Source: Lepiota brunneoincarnata
Taxonomy: Eukaryota > Basidiomycota > Agaricomycetes > Agaricales > Agaricaceae
Assembly: GCA_023014365.1 (NCBI GenBank)
Contig: JAEBUN010000011.1
Location: 496,001-560,000, forward strand
DNA: 64,000 bases
Direction of reading: 5' to 3'
Part shown: positions 52,373 to 64,000 of the stretch, one piece after another
Position numbering within the stretch: position 1 is the first letter of the stretch
Layout of the letters: every line of letters starts with the position of its first letter
Made by a program: the position numbers and the translations under genes
Notes under the pieces: model-generated
The model's input: only the letters and a program-made list of their open reading frames with translations
Databases searched by the model: none
Told to the model about the DNA's origin: nothing

Positions 52373-53584
52373 GGCAAGTCTCAGGGTGCAAGTAAAGTCG
52401 TCGTGAAAGCTATAAAAATGCCTCGAATTCCCCAATAAGGTGGAGAATAAGTTGAAGGCCCGATTGGAAAGGCGCCAGACTGTGAGGTGTCCGCCCCCGG
52501 GCACGAGGCATTGGGGATTGGTCTCGTATTGTTGGGCTCCGTGGCTGAAATGGGTCCACGCTTATTGTGGGCGAGAGCACCCATAGAGGTGTAGATTCGA
52601 GGCATCCAAGAAGTTAGGTGGAGAGAGGGCTGGGAGACCCCCTGTAGGGCAGGTTAGTCGACCAAAAAATGCACGCAGGTAAGAGAAAGATTATTTCGGT
52701 ATTGTCGGCTAGGTGACTGGCTTCGCACGCCCAGTTTTCACTAAAGCATTTGTTTTGCAGTGGAGCATCGTAGGGCCCGTTCACGTCATGTGGGTGCTCG
52801 GTCCATACGATCCCTGTAAGATCAAATAATGCCGTGATACTGTTGATGATCTTCGGAGCGCTCACAAACTGGTAAGTAAGCACATTTGTGATCAACAGTC
52901 GACTCTGAACTAACCCATGCCTATGGTAGCCCATAATCTCTAATAACCCATGGATTTGGACCGCCACCAAGTTGGTAGGCGAGGACAACCCACAACTCTT
53001 CAATACCCCTTAACCCATAACTCATCAATACCCCTTGACCCATACGTGGACCGTTTCGGGTGCCCAGGACTATTGAAGTCAGTAGCCCCCTACCCTTGTA
53101 ATAGCTCAAATGAAGTAAATCTGCAATCTCACAATGCCAAAACTCACATTTTATTTAATTTCTGCGAGGAGTAGAGCAAGCTCCCCTGGATACAGGGTTT
53201 CTACGAGCAAAATTTTACCATTCTCTCATCTCCCATCACAGCTATGAGCAATAATCCACTCAGCATGCTCAAGAATGGGCTTAAGAAACTCAAAGAGTAA
53301 GTAAGAATGTACTTTTGGCACACCTTAACCGGGCAGGGAAGCTTTGCTCAGAGGATGTGACCTGCGCCAGGGCCTCAGTATATAGCGTGACCCATCGTGA
53401 CGTCTTGTAGCAACACCTAACCTGACCTCGTACTTAATTTGCGGGGAAATAGGTATCAGGTGTGCCCAGATATGGCCCCCTAAGACAAGGGGTCAACTAA
53501 TTTGGTAAGCTCGCGCTTTGATCTATGTAGATGGGACGGGTTACATTCTATCCGCGCAGCACCGGGGATGAATAAGCGCACCTG
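52373..53584. other. Intergenic region with short direct repeat
   Basis: Promoter side of P450 C. Two 24-bp direct repeats lie at 52996-53019 and 53021-53044 and differ at two positions. No exon recognised. Confidence 0.5.
52996..53044. repeat. 24-bp direct repeat pair
   Basis: Units 'ctcttcaataccccttaacc'-cata and 'ctcatcaataccccttgacc'-cata, separated by one base. They contain a TAACCC-like core, but only two copies exist and it is not telomeric. Confidence 0.8.
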
Positions 53585-53655
53585 TGATAAGTCTTGCAAG
53601 TGCGACAATTTCCTCTGGTGTCCCAGAATTGTCGACTCCGGGAACTTGTTCCTAA
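53585..53655 (-). pseudogene. SDR relic, C-terminal fragment
   Basis: Reads VPGVDNSGTPEEIVALARLI, matching VPDAAFDNVGTPEEIAALV of the SDR at 46 kb. It is probably part of the same lost gene as the fragment at 55342-55700, now separated by LTR-like DNA. Confidence 0.6.
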
Positions 53656-54020
53656 CGTCCCATGTTCCCCCGGTGCTTCTCAGCTGTCAGAAAATCCCAA
53701 TCAATAAAAAACAGCATGATCAGAGGGATTTCGTTCCGAGAACAACTTTATCCTAGTCTTGTCTCAATCACTCTCGCCTAACAACGAATCTTCAAAGTCA
53801 AAAAGGAGGAATTTAGGCCTAAAGTCTATCTGGGTCACTGCCATCGACTGTGATGTATTATGACCTTCAGCTTGAGAATCGTTTACCCTCAATGACGGAG
53901 GCCGTGATTGGAAGAGGGAGTTGTGCGTTTCCTGTGGTTTGTGTCAAACCTCAAACAATGAACTTGGGCGAACTGTATGCGGAGAGCATCCTGAAACTGC
54001 AGGTCGCGAGGCTAGATTGC

Positions 54021-55335
54021 TGTAGAGGTGGACGAGTGGCTACACATGTAATGGCTACCACTTGTCACTTCTTGTGTAAGTCGGGTGATAAACCTCGATG
54101 GACCTCGGATCAAGGACCTCGGAGCATCTACACCCAAAGGGGCCATCCGAGGAGCGACCGTCCAAGCAGTGCCCAAAGTCAACCCCCTGGGTAGTGAGAA
54201 CCTTCTGAAAGGGGAGAGAGCATATCCCTGGTCACAGAGCATCACAGCCCATATCTAATCGAGTGGGTGTCAAGTGAGCATAATCGGGGCGTATGACCAT
54301 TAGTACGAAGAACGTGATAGGACTTTGTAAGGCTACTGCTGAGACTGTCCATTCGGTAACTACGTGGCATGTATTTTATAAGTTCCACTTATCCGAGTTT
54401 CTAGGGACTAAGAGGAAGGGTAGAACATGTAAAAACAAGGGAATGAGGCTGAGATAACAAGTGAATCTCTGCGTAAAACAAGAGCAACAGGGCAATACTG
54501 AGGTGTAAGATAAGAAATGAGATAGGGAGAGCCGAACTACACTAGATGATCGCGATGTCCTGGTGTGGCCGAGAGGACAGCCTTACAATTAATTACATGT
54601 ACGGATAGTACAGATATTAATTTCGAAGCTTCTTCCCAACTGGAGTTATGGTTGATTTAGTATGAGTACGGCCTCGTTTGCGTCGGCTTGCCATTTCTTT
54701 CATCATTCTCTAGAGGTAGGTCGTCATTTTCGGGCATATCATAATCATCTCAACCTTCTTGCGTGTATTCATCTTTGATACCAGACACCCACTCTTCATC
54801 TTTCCATATGTGCATCTGAACCTGCATGGTGGGTGGAATTTTGGGCTGCTCAGACGGTCGCCCCCGGGGGACATCATCATTTCGACAACTTCTCCGTTTT
54901 GCTTGTGGTGTTCCGATAATTTCTTCCATTACTATTCCTTTCCCTGAGCGCGAGCGTGCACTAAATTTTATGGGTTTTTCTGTTCTTCGCATACCATTCC
55001 TTTTGCTTATTTCTTTTCTCTTTCCTAATCCTTTGCTAACATGGTGGCGAAAACTTCTTTCTGTCTCGTATTCCACTCTCTCGGTTCCCCAAAAGTAGTC
55101 TAGCTATATTAACTCTCATTTTCCTCTCGCTTTTGGGCATAGGAAAGAACATAATTTACTGTATCTTTACTTGTAGACAAAATATAGCCCCCGGAGACAT
55201 GTTCTCCGGTCAATACACGGCCCAACCTCTCGTTTCTTGCTCGTATCACATCTCCCACACCTCCCTCACTTTCTGGACAAGCCCTCTTGGCTTTGAAGTC
55301 CAGTGATCGTTTCGACGCGATCCACCTGCCTCGAG
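54021..55335 (+). mobile_element. Degenerate LTR-like element 1
   Basis: Begins TGTAGAGGTGG-like, the same as the sequence at 55712, followed in both by a similar stretch ending 'ggatcaagga'. Its 3' part (55141-55310) aligns by eye with 56125-56300: 'aggaaa..cata', a TATA-like stretch, 'ggtcaatacacggcccaa', 'ctctcg' and 'gaagtccagtgatcgtttcg'. About 0.7 kb in the middle is not shared, so it may be interrupted. A minus-strand open frame at 54750-55076 is unassigned. Boundaries are approximate. Confidence 0.42.
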
Positions 55336-55341
55336 AGTCAC

Positions 55342-55700
55342 CTACTCTTCATTGCCATTACCTTGCGCTCTTGCAACCGGGCTTGCCCCAATGATCCCGC
55401 CACCTCTTCCCTGCTGGATCATGGACCTAGCTGCATATTTATACCACAAGAATGTTCCTTCAGTATTAACATGGAAACTTTTTTCCCACTCGTCCAAGTC
55501 GCTATAGTCCCAAGTGAGTACAAAAGTCGAAGATGTCGGGTCAATGCGACTATTCTCCAGGAATGGCTTCGCGAGGCAGATCCCGGCATTTGCCATCATC
55601 CACCGTTGGATCAGGCTTCACCAGTTGGATCCTGCAGAGGCATCAGGGAACATGTGTAGTGCGCATCACACCAAATCCACCAAGCTCCGCCATCGTTTGG
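55342..55700 (-). pseudogene. SDR relic, central fragment
   Basis: Reads MMANAGICLAKPFLENS, then DEWEKSFHVNTEGTFLWYKY, AARSMIQQGRGGGIIGASPV, matching the middle of the SDRs at 46-49 kb. Just upstream, MAELGGFGVM corresponds to the LGGLDV region. Active-site YxxxK is absent. It is flanked on both sides by LTR-like sequences. Confidence 0.72.
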
Positions 55701-55711
55701 CCAATCGTGTT

Positions 55712-56310
55712 GTAGAGGTGGGCATGCGGCTATACGTGACCGCCCCATGCCACCTCTCGTAGCTTCGGAACCGGAACCCGGATCGAACCCCGGATCAAGG
55801 AGCTCAGAGCGCCCAGCCAAACGGAGCCGTTATCATTTCACGACTATATCCATTTCGCTCGAAGTCTCTTACATTTTCAAATAAATAAGTTTTCAGAACG
55901 TTTCTATTCTTTCCCCTGAACCTGAACTTTAGCATAAGTTTTTCTCCCCTATTTAGATCTTTCTGAGCCTCGCACACCACCCCGTTCACTGGCTCCCTTC
56001 AACTTCCCTTATATCTGTTCTCGTAGCCATGAAAACTTCTCATTCTTCCCCTGTTTCACCTTCACTATCCCCAGATTCGTCCTAGCAGAACCATATCTAA
56101 ATTTTTCGGTCTGTTTCGGTACAGGAAACATAGTCAGTACAATATTTCACTTGTATATAAAGTTCCGAGCTCACTTATGAGCTCGGCAGTCAATCTACGA
56201 CCCAGAAACTCCCTCTCGATCTCTTTCTCTCTCTCTCTCTCAAATATCTCATCTTTCCTGGTTTTCGAAGCCCAGTGGTTGTTTCGCCAACCACACTTGC
56301 CCCTTTGTTT
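55712..56310 (+). mobile_element. Degenerate LTR-like element 2
   Basis: Starts with the TGTAGAGGTGG block, has TATATAAA at about 56155, a CT-rich leader at 56217-56243 and the shared 'gaagcccagtggttgtttcg' block near 56267. This order fits U3-R-U5 of an LTR in plus orientation. No internal gag-pol is attached. Boundaries are approximate. Confidence 0.45.
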
Positions 56311-56347
56311 GTTCGTGTTAGCGCTGTTTCGATTGTGTTTCAATCGT

Positions 56348-56376
56348 GTTTCGGTTTCGTTTCGGTTTCGTTTCGG
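56348..56376. repeat. Short TTTCGG/TTTCG tandem repeat
   Basis: Alternating TTTCGG and TTTCG units, about five, immediately 3' of LTR-like element 2. Confidence 0.8.
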
Positions 56377-56999
56377 CGCCTTTCACGTGCTGAAGAGTCT
56401 AGTTCTCTTCAGTGTTCTTCCCTTCGGGCTCCTTCAGTATATCCACAGCATATTCAATGACATCCTGATCTAATGCTCTTTATTTTGTCCCACACGTCCG
56501 CCATGCCATCATGAGGATTGAGGTCGTTCGAAACACCCATCTCGAGCAAGCCTTAGGGCTGTACCACGCCCAGTACCCTGTCTAGCTGTAGAACGAGTAC
56601 GGTGTTCGCAACAAATATAGTAAAATGCGAGTGCAACCGGCGGAACGGTTGCTGGGCTCAAGTCTGTCAAATGTTCGATGGAGAAAGAGCAAGGGTGAAA
56701 TTAGGAAGACAAGAGTAACGACAGCGGGCTTGAGAGAGGAACGAAGAGAGAGGGGGGGGCTAAACAGAGAGGTGCTCGAGCACCCAAACTTATACTACAA
56801 GTCCAAGACAATTAGCTACAGAAATATAGAGTAAGTCGTGATGGAAAGTGAATATGTATCTACGGAGACAAAGGAGGAAACTACACTAAGGAAGGAGGGG
56901 GCATTATGCCACTGGGAGCAACAATGCCTCAGGAGTCGAGTGTGAGGGAGGAAACTCACCTACGTGCAGAATCCGTCCCTGCATCATATTTTCATTTAG

Positions 57000-57290
57000 G
57001 TATTTAAGTAGCACATTTGTACTTAGATACCTTAGCTCCCAACAACGAGGATGTCTCCGCTGCCATAAGACCTCTGATAGGCTACAGCGTAACCAGCCTG
57101 AAGTTTCTTTCCCTCAGTTTCGCTCTCTCTCTGTCTCTCTTTCTCTCGCTCTCTCAAGTTTCCCTACGATCCCTCACTCAACTGGAGTTGTACTTGTACC
57201 CTGTTTCACGAGGTCGAGAAGACGAGCCTGTGGTCGTTTCGTCAACCACACCTCGCCCTTATGATTCTCTTTCCTACACGAGTCGCGTCG
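57000..57290 (+). mobile_element. Degenerate LTR-like 3' part, copy 3
   Basis: A CT-rich leader at 57120-57160 followed by 'agacgagcctgtggtcgttt'-cgtcaaccacacc matches the R-U5-like ends at 55.3 and 56.27 kb. The 5' part is not recognisable. Confidence 0.4.
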
Positions 57291-57871
57291 GGATTGATGG
57301 GACAATGGTGAGGAGGGAGCGCGCAACGAGCTGTGCGCATAGGCGTGTTTCCTCCCTCACATAGCGCCAGTCATGAGAGCTACATCTAGGGTTATTTGTC
57401 TCCTAATTCCACCAAGAGTGAACCAAAGGGTGGTGAGGGGAGCGGTGAGGAAAAACTCTCTCGAACGCACTCGATTCAGACAAATATTTAGCGGTGGACA
57501 TCCATACTGTGATCTGCGACACGCCTAAGACTGGTCAGAGGCAGCGGAATCTTATGGCGAAATTTATAGATGGAATTATGGATTTGGACTTTCGCTTGGA
57601 GCAGTTGATTCGCGAACTGATTCGACCAACAGGCAGGCTACGGTGTAGGATAGTGTAGCAAATCCCCGGAGCGTTGTCTCGCAGTGATCTATGATGCAAG
57701 TTCGGGGCCAGGGAGTCCGATTCTCTCGTTGACGCCGTCATACAAAACAAAGCCCTGTGACGTTGGGTCTTCAAGGAAGGATAACAAGTCAAATAAAGCT
57801 ACAGAATATATTCATGAATACGATATTTCCAAGACGAACCTGCGAATATCAACAATGAAAACACAGAAAAT
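57291..57871. other. Intergenic region
   Basis: Lies downstream of TRM44's stop on the minus strand. No exon recognised. Confidence 0.4.
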
Positions 57872-59602
57872 TTAGTGATCGTCGCCCTTTCCCTCCGGTT
57901 TCCTGGTTTTGAACACTCCACGACTTTGTACTTCATCCATAATCGCTTGGGCGTTGGCTACAGCCTCCTCCTCAGACATTCCTGATAGTCGCCTCCGCCC
58001 TGTTGGGGGCATCAGATGTGGATTCGCCGGCAGGGAATAAGGAAAGGAGCCAAATACCTGCAATTGCCCAGTTCCTCGTGCTCGGAATCCTCAGATTCTC
58101 ACACTCAACTTCCCACCCGCAATGTAGACTTAGGGTTGACAACCAAATTCGATAGACCGAGTATGAGCTAGTGTGGGTCCCGTCTCCACCAAGGTTCAGA
58201 CTCTCGATGAACTTGATATCCAACTTGGTTTCTGGATGCATTCTAGGCTCGGTACCAAAGCAATTGGAAATAGGGAACATTGGGGTGGAGGACCGATCGA
58301 ATTTGGTGTCGAATGACCAAGCGCAGCACGGGATCGAGAAGTATCCAGATGCTTTATGAATAGTCGCGAGAACGGGCACCCACGGTGTCAACTCGTCTGC
58401 ATGATTGCCAATAATGAAGATTCCAGGGGGAAGGAGGGGGGAGGGGTCCGTCGAGGTCGGGTCAAAAGTATGAACGTGAAGATGTGCGTGTGTCGAAGCT
58501 GGGTATTGAGCCCAAGATGCTCGTGACCGGACGTCAATGCCTGCTCCTTCGTAGCCTTCACTCGTGAGGATATGGGTGAGCAATCCGTTGCCGCAACTAC
58601 AGCACAAGTGGTTGGTACGGTGTATAATAACACAACAGGTACGCACCCGAAATCGAGAAATCCGCGTGGGGGTTGTGGCCATGACGTCCAAGGTCGATCA
58701 GGATCAGTCTCCACAGCATCCTCGGTACCTGTGTGACGGTATGTCGTTTTCCAGAATAACATTAGATATGTAGCGATGCCGATGTCCTCAAAAACGTGTT
58801 TCAAGGGATCTGTAACTTCTTGCCAGGTGGCCACCAGGTGTTTATGCCGTTCCCGCATAATGAGATACAGATCCTGATATTCCTCGCGAGAGATCAAACA
58901 GTCATGCGCAACGCGTTTTTTGTACATTGTCAAGGCACCCCACCCGTATCTATGCAGTGTTTCCAGGAGAGCCAGACAGGTGCGATAGAGGCGTGAATTG
59001 GGATCGGTGGGTGTACCGGGCAGGGGCAGTACTTCAACTCTAAGGGATGATGGAACGCCAGGTGAAGTGATGTATCGAAACGCGAGGTGCGACGCCTTGG
59101 GATGATAATAGGGTAACACAGTCCCCCCAGGCGGTAGGATTGGTGTTAAAATCAGAGTGTCTGATGACTCATCATTATCTTGGGTGGCCCACGATGCGTA
59201 GAGAGTACAAAATTGCTCCAGTCCATTATCACGATCAGGTCTCCGTGGCAGCAGTTTCCTGCGTATACACTTCAATTTTCGGAAGCCGTCGATATCTGGG
59301 ACCTCAGGAGGAAAAATGCTCGTTGACTCCGTAAGAGTTTCCGATCGAAGAATCAGGGTGGAGTTGTATTCCGGATGATGAACCAATTGCGATACGGCAG
59401 TCTCAAACTGTAACCAACAATTTTAGCGTAGGGATTAATAAGAACAGAGGCGAGACAGTACAAGTTCATTTGGAAAATCGGCTGGACAGGAGATCAAAGG
59501 TTTCCATTGACCGTGAGTGCTTCGAAGGGCGGGCACTGGGTCATTTTGGTCGTTGTATGTTGCCGGAGTGAATCTTTGTCGTGGTTGAGGGGCAACGGCC
59601 AT
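57872..59602 (-). CDS. TRM44: tRNA(Ser) Um44 2'-O-methyltransferase TRM44
   Basis: SAM-dependent cytosolic enzyme that methylates the ribose of U44 in tRNA(Ser). Four exons fit with consistent phases: 59462-59602, 58647-59407, 58058-58596 and 57872-57999, giving 522 residues. The start at 59602 reads MAVAPQPRQRFTPATYNDQN. Residues 35-90 contain WKPLISCPADFPNELFETAV and EYNSTLILRSETL. The SAM motif LDFGCGNGLLTHILTSEGYE spans the second intron, followed by GAGIDVRSRASWAQYP, the TRM44 hallmark FIIGNHADELTPWVPVLA, and FSIPCCAWSFDTKF, then YRIWLSTLSLHCGWEVECEN, LRIPSTRNWAIAGRRRL and the C-terminal EEAVANAQAIMDEVQSRG. Length and motif order match fungal TRM44. The frame is clean, a housekeeping gene beside transposon relics. 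Confidence 0.92.
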
Positions 59603-61670
59603 AAAATACGACGCAAGTCAATTCTGCAGATCGCGTGACCTGAACCTGGCTATCTCACGGTCCTGTGACCACGAACCAAACTACGCGCAGGGGTCCAGGG
59701 TCCTTACCAGTTGAGACATCCAGGTGGTGTCTTGAAACACAGTCCATTTGCAGCTCGTACGTTATGCTTTGGCAGAGAAGCAAAAACATGGTCAATCATT
59801 GACGGCAGAAGGCAACGAATGCTGGGAAATTAGACAAATAGCTAAGATTCATGCCCATGTTCGTGTAGCTCCTTGTGAACCCCTGCGTAAAAGGATACTG
59901 GATTTAAGGCCTTGGCTGCTTACAACAATGAGATAATTCGCCTACCCATACGGATTCCCCCTCGGATTTTGCGGACAATAGGTACTTTCATGCACACCAA
60001 CAGGGAGGGAGAGCTGGATTTGATTATGCCTGACTCGCGGACCGAGGCTGTTACCCAACAACCACATAGGTGAGGTGCTAGCTTATGTCAAGCGGGCATT
60101 TTTTAGGCTTTAGGTATGATAGTTGAATGTGTCTCGAGCCGAAGGAATATTCTTAGCTTGGGTGGCCGTGGGAGGGCGTGGGGTCTCAATTAATGAAAAC
60201 TGCGACTTCGATTCCGGCGCTGTGTTCGAGAATAGTATGGGCTTCAGCACGTTCCCTCTGCGGTACTTTTTCGCGGCCTCGAGGCTCGACGGTCCTCTTA
60301 GCCCAATTCTCGGCACCAACCAATGTTGGAGTGGGGAGACCCAGCCTAAATGGAGAAAACAAGGCCGGGAAGAATTTACCATACGTAGATCCGCTTGGGC
60401 ATTCAGTATCAGCTTTGGGTGTTCTGACTCTCGCTAATAACGTACTAACGCCTATCGCCAGCCGCCGACAAAGATACCCCCATTCGAGTTTTTTGACAAC
60501 CACCCATATCTTGCATGAGCTTGATGTGCCACTTGGAATATTATATGCAAGTAGTGAACAGCCTGATCCGAACCCTAAGCCGACTGAAAAGGACCCCGAA
60601 GACGTCGACCACGAGGTTTTTTCATGAATGTGTCCAGTCTACCTTAGGTCGGAGGCATCAGCGATAAATGCTACAACTCACAGGATCATATCGACCTGTT
60701 CCACATATTTCTGGCTATTTTCAGAAATTACGAGCTCCGCCGAAAACCTTACAGGACGTCATACATTTATCCCCACTCGAGTGCAGGAATCGAGTGCCTG
60801 GTAATAGTTCCCCCGTGTTCCCCTGTGTGAACATTGCCTTGCAGTACTTTGTGGTGGCCTGAATGTGTGCCTGTGGACTCGTGCGGTACCTGTGGCGCAT
60901 TTTTCACCTGATTCACAGTAAACTACTTGTAACATTTCTGGAGGGACCCGTCCATTCCCCTGCCCCTGGCGTAGAAACCTGCGGCGTCCGGGCAATGTAA
61001 TCAAGCGCCTTTAATGGCCATCCGAAATAAATATTCATGAACGTAATGGAACACACTATGAGCTTATGTGCACGCAAAAGAGAGATCTACCCGCGCTTTC
61101 GGCAGTCGCGAACTTGGCCATGGTAACATATTAGAACTCCGCTCGGCTTATTGCATATCGGCAGTCGGGTCCAACAATATGATATCATTGTGTGTCTCCA
61201 GGAATGATCGTCAACCCCGAGTGCGGGACCAGTTGGCGACGGCCAGCTGTTCGTCATAACAAACATACTCATTGAACACCTCGTAGTGCTGTCCGAGAGA
61301 CGGGTCGGAGAATACAGAGGGGTACCTGGGGGGCACAGTAAAGCCGGGCAGCGGCCATCATGACTCAGTAAGTTCCGATCATGGTTTATTACTTTACGCG
61401 TTGATGCTCGTTCCTACGGTTCCATACTAGAACCCCTGATTTCTCATCCAACCGACGCCATGATCGATTGAATTTCGTGTTGTTGTAAGTATGAATGGAC
61501 GACCAACCCGCATTGGAAATGGCTTCCTATGTTCATTCTGTCCCACGCAGACCCACGGGTGTTCTTGGTTCACGATGCCAATGGTATAAAGAAAACGCCT
61601 TTTGCCGCTCATTTGTTTTTAAAGGCTTATAGGGGGGCCAACAAGATCTCCATTCTGATACATTTTCCCC
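59603..61670. other. Divergent intergenic region, about 2.1 kb
   Basis: Lies between the TRM44 and quinone reductase starts. Several open frames occur on both strands between 60100 and 60640, but none resembles a known family or shows a coherent splice structure. Confidence 0.4.
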
Positions 61671-62752
61671 ATGTGCTTCCCAAGCAAAAGCCAGAAGGCC
61701 AATCTTACCGACGAGACAACAAATACAGAACCCCAAAACGGGACCAAGGTCAAATCTACAAAAGCCGAACCAACTGTCTCCACTCAACCACCCTCAGCTA
61801 CCGTAGCGACCTCTGCACCAACCTCCGCCCCAACCTCGAACCCCCAACCTCAATCTTCGTCGACAGAAATCCGCAACATGTCTCCCCCCCGCCTTGCTAT
61901 CATTATCTACTCCATGTATGGCCACATCGCGAAGAGTCAGTCACCGATCCGAACCCCGTTTCTTGTTATCTGTGATACTGAAATGTTTTCCCTTCCAGTG
62001 GCTGAGGCTGTCAAGGCCGGCGTTGAAAGCGCTGGGGGCAAGGCTGAAATCCTACAGTGCGTGATCTAAGCTTCACATCAAGGGGAAACCGCCAGTACTG
62101 AGCTCGATACAGAGTTGCAGAAACCCTCCCTCAGGAGATCCTCGACAAGATGTCGGCTCCTCCTAAACCCAATTACCCCGTCATCGCCGTCGACGACTTG
62201 TTGAAATACGATGCCTACCTCTTCGGTATCCCCACCCGTTATGGTAACATGCCCGCTCAATGGAAGGTATGTAAACATGTAAATTCGTCGATAATTCTAT
62301 GAAAGCCGACAACACATCCTCTCCCCCACACACACACCAGAACTTCTGGGACGCCACTGGTCAAATTTGGATGAAGGGAGGCTGTGCTGGCAAGTATGCT
62401 GGTATCTTCGTTTCCACCGCTAGCCTCGGTGGAGGTCAAGAAGCTACCGTCATGAATACCCTCTCCACTCTCACCCATCACGGCATTATCTTCGTGCCAC
62501 TTGGTTACTCCCATTGTTTCCCGGACCTCAGTAACCTCGACGAGGCCCATGGTGGTGAGTAACCCCCCCCTTCTTTTCACAAGACGTATTGAACCAAATA
62601 CTCAAACCAACCCTTCTTTTCTAGGATCTCCTTGGGGTGCTGGGACCCTCGCTTCTCCCACTGGTATTCGCCAGCCATCAACCCTCGAGCTGACTATCGC
62701 TCAAAAGCATGGAAAGATGTTCTGGGAGATCATAAGCAGGGTGAAGTTCTAA
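61671..62752 (+). CDS. NAD(P)H:quinone oxidoreductase, WrbA/flavodoxin-like
   Basis: Two-electron quinone reductase with FMN, of the WrbA/Pst2/benzoquinone reductase family, which protects against quinone stress. Five exons fit: 61671-61935, 61999-62056, 62113-62266, 62341-62554 and 62625-62752, giving 272 residues. The start at 61671 gives [18 protein letters not shown], opening a roughly 65-residue Thr/Ser/Pro-rich extension not found in minimal WrbA proteins. The core begins [20 protein letters not shown] (FMN phosphate loop), then [93 protein letters not shown] and ends EIISRVKF. The frame is clean. The Met-Cys N-terminus might allow lipid attachment; this is speculative. Confidence 0.92.
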
Positions 62753-64000
62753 ATAAATGAAGGATGGGTACTCTGAGTTTGCTGAACCCGTCTTGATGAC
62801 CGTCAACGTCCTTGTACTACCCTCCCTCAACGAACGATTAACTTGTACTATCATATAGCTAGACGAACGTGCCCCCCCCCAAGACGTTTGATTAGATGGT
62901 CGACTGTCCGAAAGATTTGAGAACCCAGAGGGACAAAATCGGCTCACGGGTAAATCTATCTTTGGATATCGATAGCTTGGCCTTCTCTTTTTTTTTTCCA
63001 TCGGCCACACCAGGGGATGCTACTAGCCCACCTAACGCGCATCAGAAATTCGAAAGAGAAGTAGTGGTTGGAACTGGTTCGTAGTTCGCTTAGCCAATTA
63101 GGTTAAGTAACCCCCCAATTCACGCCTCCCCCCGTGATGTGTCCGGGATAGATCCGAGATACGTCTCGGGCCTATCACACCTATCACCCCCCTCACATGA
63201 TCGTCCGCCAAGCGGACCCGGAGGACATCATCAACTTTTCCCAGAGTTAATGTAACGGCATCAAGGGGTCCGAAATCATGATATCATCAATCAAGGGCGC
63301 CAGTTGAAAAAAGCTGGTTCCTCAAAAGCAAGCGGAAATACCCCTCCCCGCTCAGGTTTCGAACGTTCTTTATGTTAAGCGGGAACTTGGTGTCAGCGGC
63401 GGGTTCAGAGGCGGGGGGAACCGGCCAAGATACATAGTGAATCAACGACTTGGCCAACTATGAGCAGGAGCCCCAAGGGATGCCTGGATGATAGCATACA
63501 GTTTATTGAGCATCCACTAAGGCTACCGCGGAAACTGGCTGGATACACCTATATTTTATATTTCAAGTGGATGGCCCTTACTCCTTGACAGAATCACGGA
63601 CTTCCGGGGAGAATGTGCATTATCAAACAGGGGGGGGGGGACTAGGTCGGGAGTTGTCGAATGAGAGCGGGGTGCTGGAAGAGAAAAAGACAGTGTAGCC
63701 AGGTGCCGGGGCGCGGTAGCAGGGGCAAAAGAGGCTCTCTAGGTACGCATTAAAATCAAGACCCGACTCGGAAGCGCAGATCAGCATAAGGTGCAGACAG
63801 CTACTGACAGATAACCTGGACCCTCATGGAATTGTACACGCCCGATCCTCGGAAGGTCTCGACATCTGGGATAGCAAACCCTACAGATTCTGTGTTTTTC
63901 AACATATTGCCTCCCCATTCGATAGCGGACAGCAGACCCTAGTGACGAGGTACGCTAGGTTGTTGTCTTCGTTTCTGTCTCCAACCTCAGGTGAGGTCAA
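62753..64000. other. Terminal intergenic stretch
   Basis: Downstream of the quinone reductase to the end of the window. Homopolymer runs (C near 62873, G near 63631) were seen, but no exon was recognised. Confidence 0.4.

Overview
The window is nuclear DNA of a filamentous fungus, most likely a basidiomycete of the Agaricomycetes. Genes are cut by many 47-80 bp GT-AG introns, and the protein set is typical of mushrooms and their relatives: a DUF6534 membrane-protein array, HsbA-type secreted protein, protoilludene-type sesquiterpene synthase, three related P450s and a divergent F-box protein. Cantharellales (Rhizoctonia/Ceratobasidium) would fit but cannot be proved from the sequence alone. 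Most recognisable genes lie on the minus strand; the exceptions are glucose-6-phosphate isomerase, the F-box gene and the quinone reductase. All gene models below were built by eye from splice sites and family motifs.

Layout. 0.5-7.7 kb: three tandem DUF6534 membrane-protein genes. 9.0-10.3 kb: INO80 complex subunit B (Ies2-like). 12.1-14.2 kb: cytochrome P450 A. 15.4-16.5 kb: HpcH/HpaI aldolase. 16.5-20.1 kb: gene-poor DNA with an imperfect tandem duplication, two short palindromes and a LINE-like tail. 20.1-20.9 kb: HsbA-like secreted protein. 22.6-24.6 kb: 14-TM type MFS drug exporter. 25.7-29.4 kb: two housekeeping genes, COP9 subunit 3 and glucose-6-phosphate isomerase, divergent over about 145 bp. 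29.7-32.1 kb: P450 B. 33.0-33.9 kb: isochorismatase-like hydrolase. 36.8-38.8 kb: decayed copy of a two-SDR-gene block. 39.4-40.7 kb: sesquiterpene synthase. 42.1-44.5 kb: F-box-like gene with a repeated acidic tail. 44.9-45.7 kb: unrecognised gene. 46.0-48.9 kb: two short-chain dehydrogenases, the better preserved copy of the block at 36.8-38.8 kb. 50.2-52.4 kb: P450 C. 53.6-57.3 kb: SDR relic broken up by LTR-like sequences. 57.9-59.6 kb: TRM44 tRNA methyltransferase. 61.7-62.8 kb: WrbA-type NAD(P)H:quinone reductase.

How it fits together. Terpene synthase, three P450s, SDRs, an MFS exporter and an isochorismatase-like hydrolase within about 40 kb resemble a loose sesquiterpenoid neighbourhood, interrupted by housekeeping genes. 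Co-regulation is inference. A striking property is that at least nine single-base frame breaks were found, every one explained by one extra base, and all in accessory genes (DUF6534 copy 1, P450 A, HsbA, terpene synthase twice, both SDRs, P450 C). GPI, CSN3, TRM44, Ies2 and the quinone reductase read cleanly. Either uncorrected sequencing insertions or decay of an accessory region could explain this; raw reads would decide.
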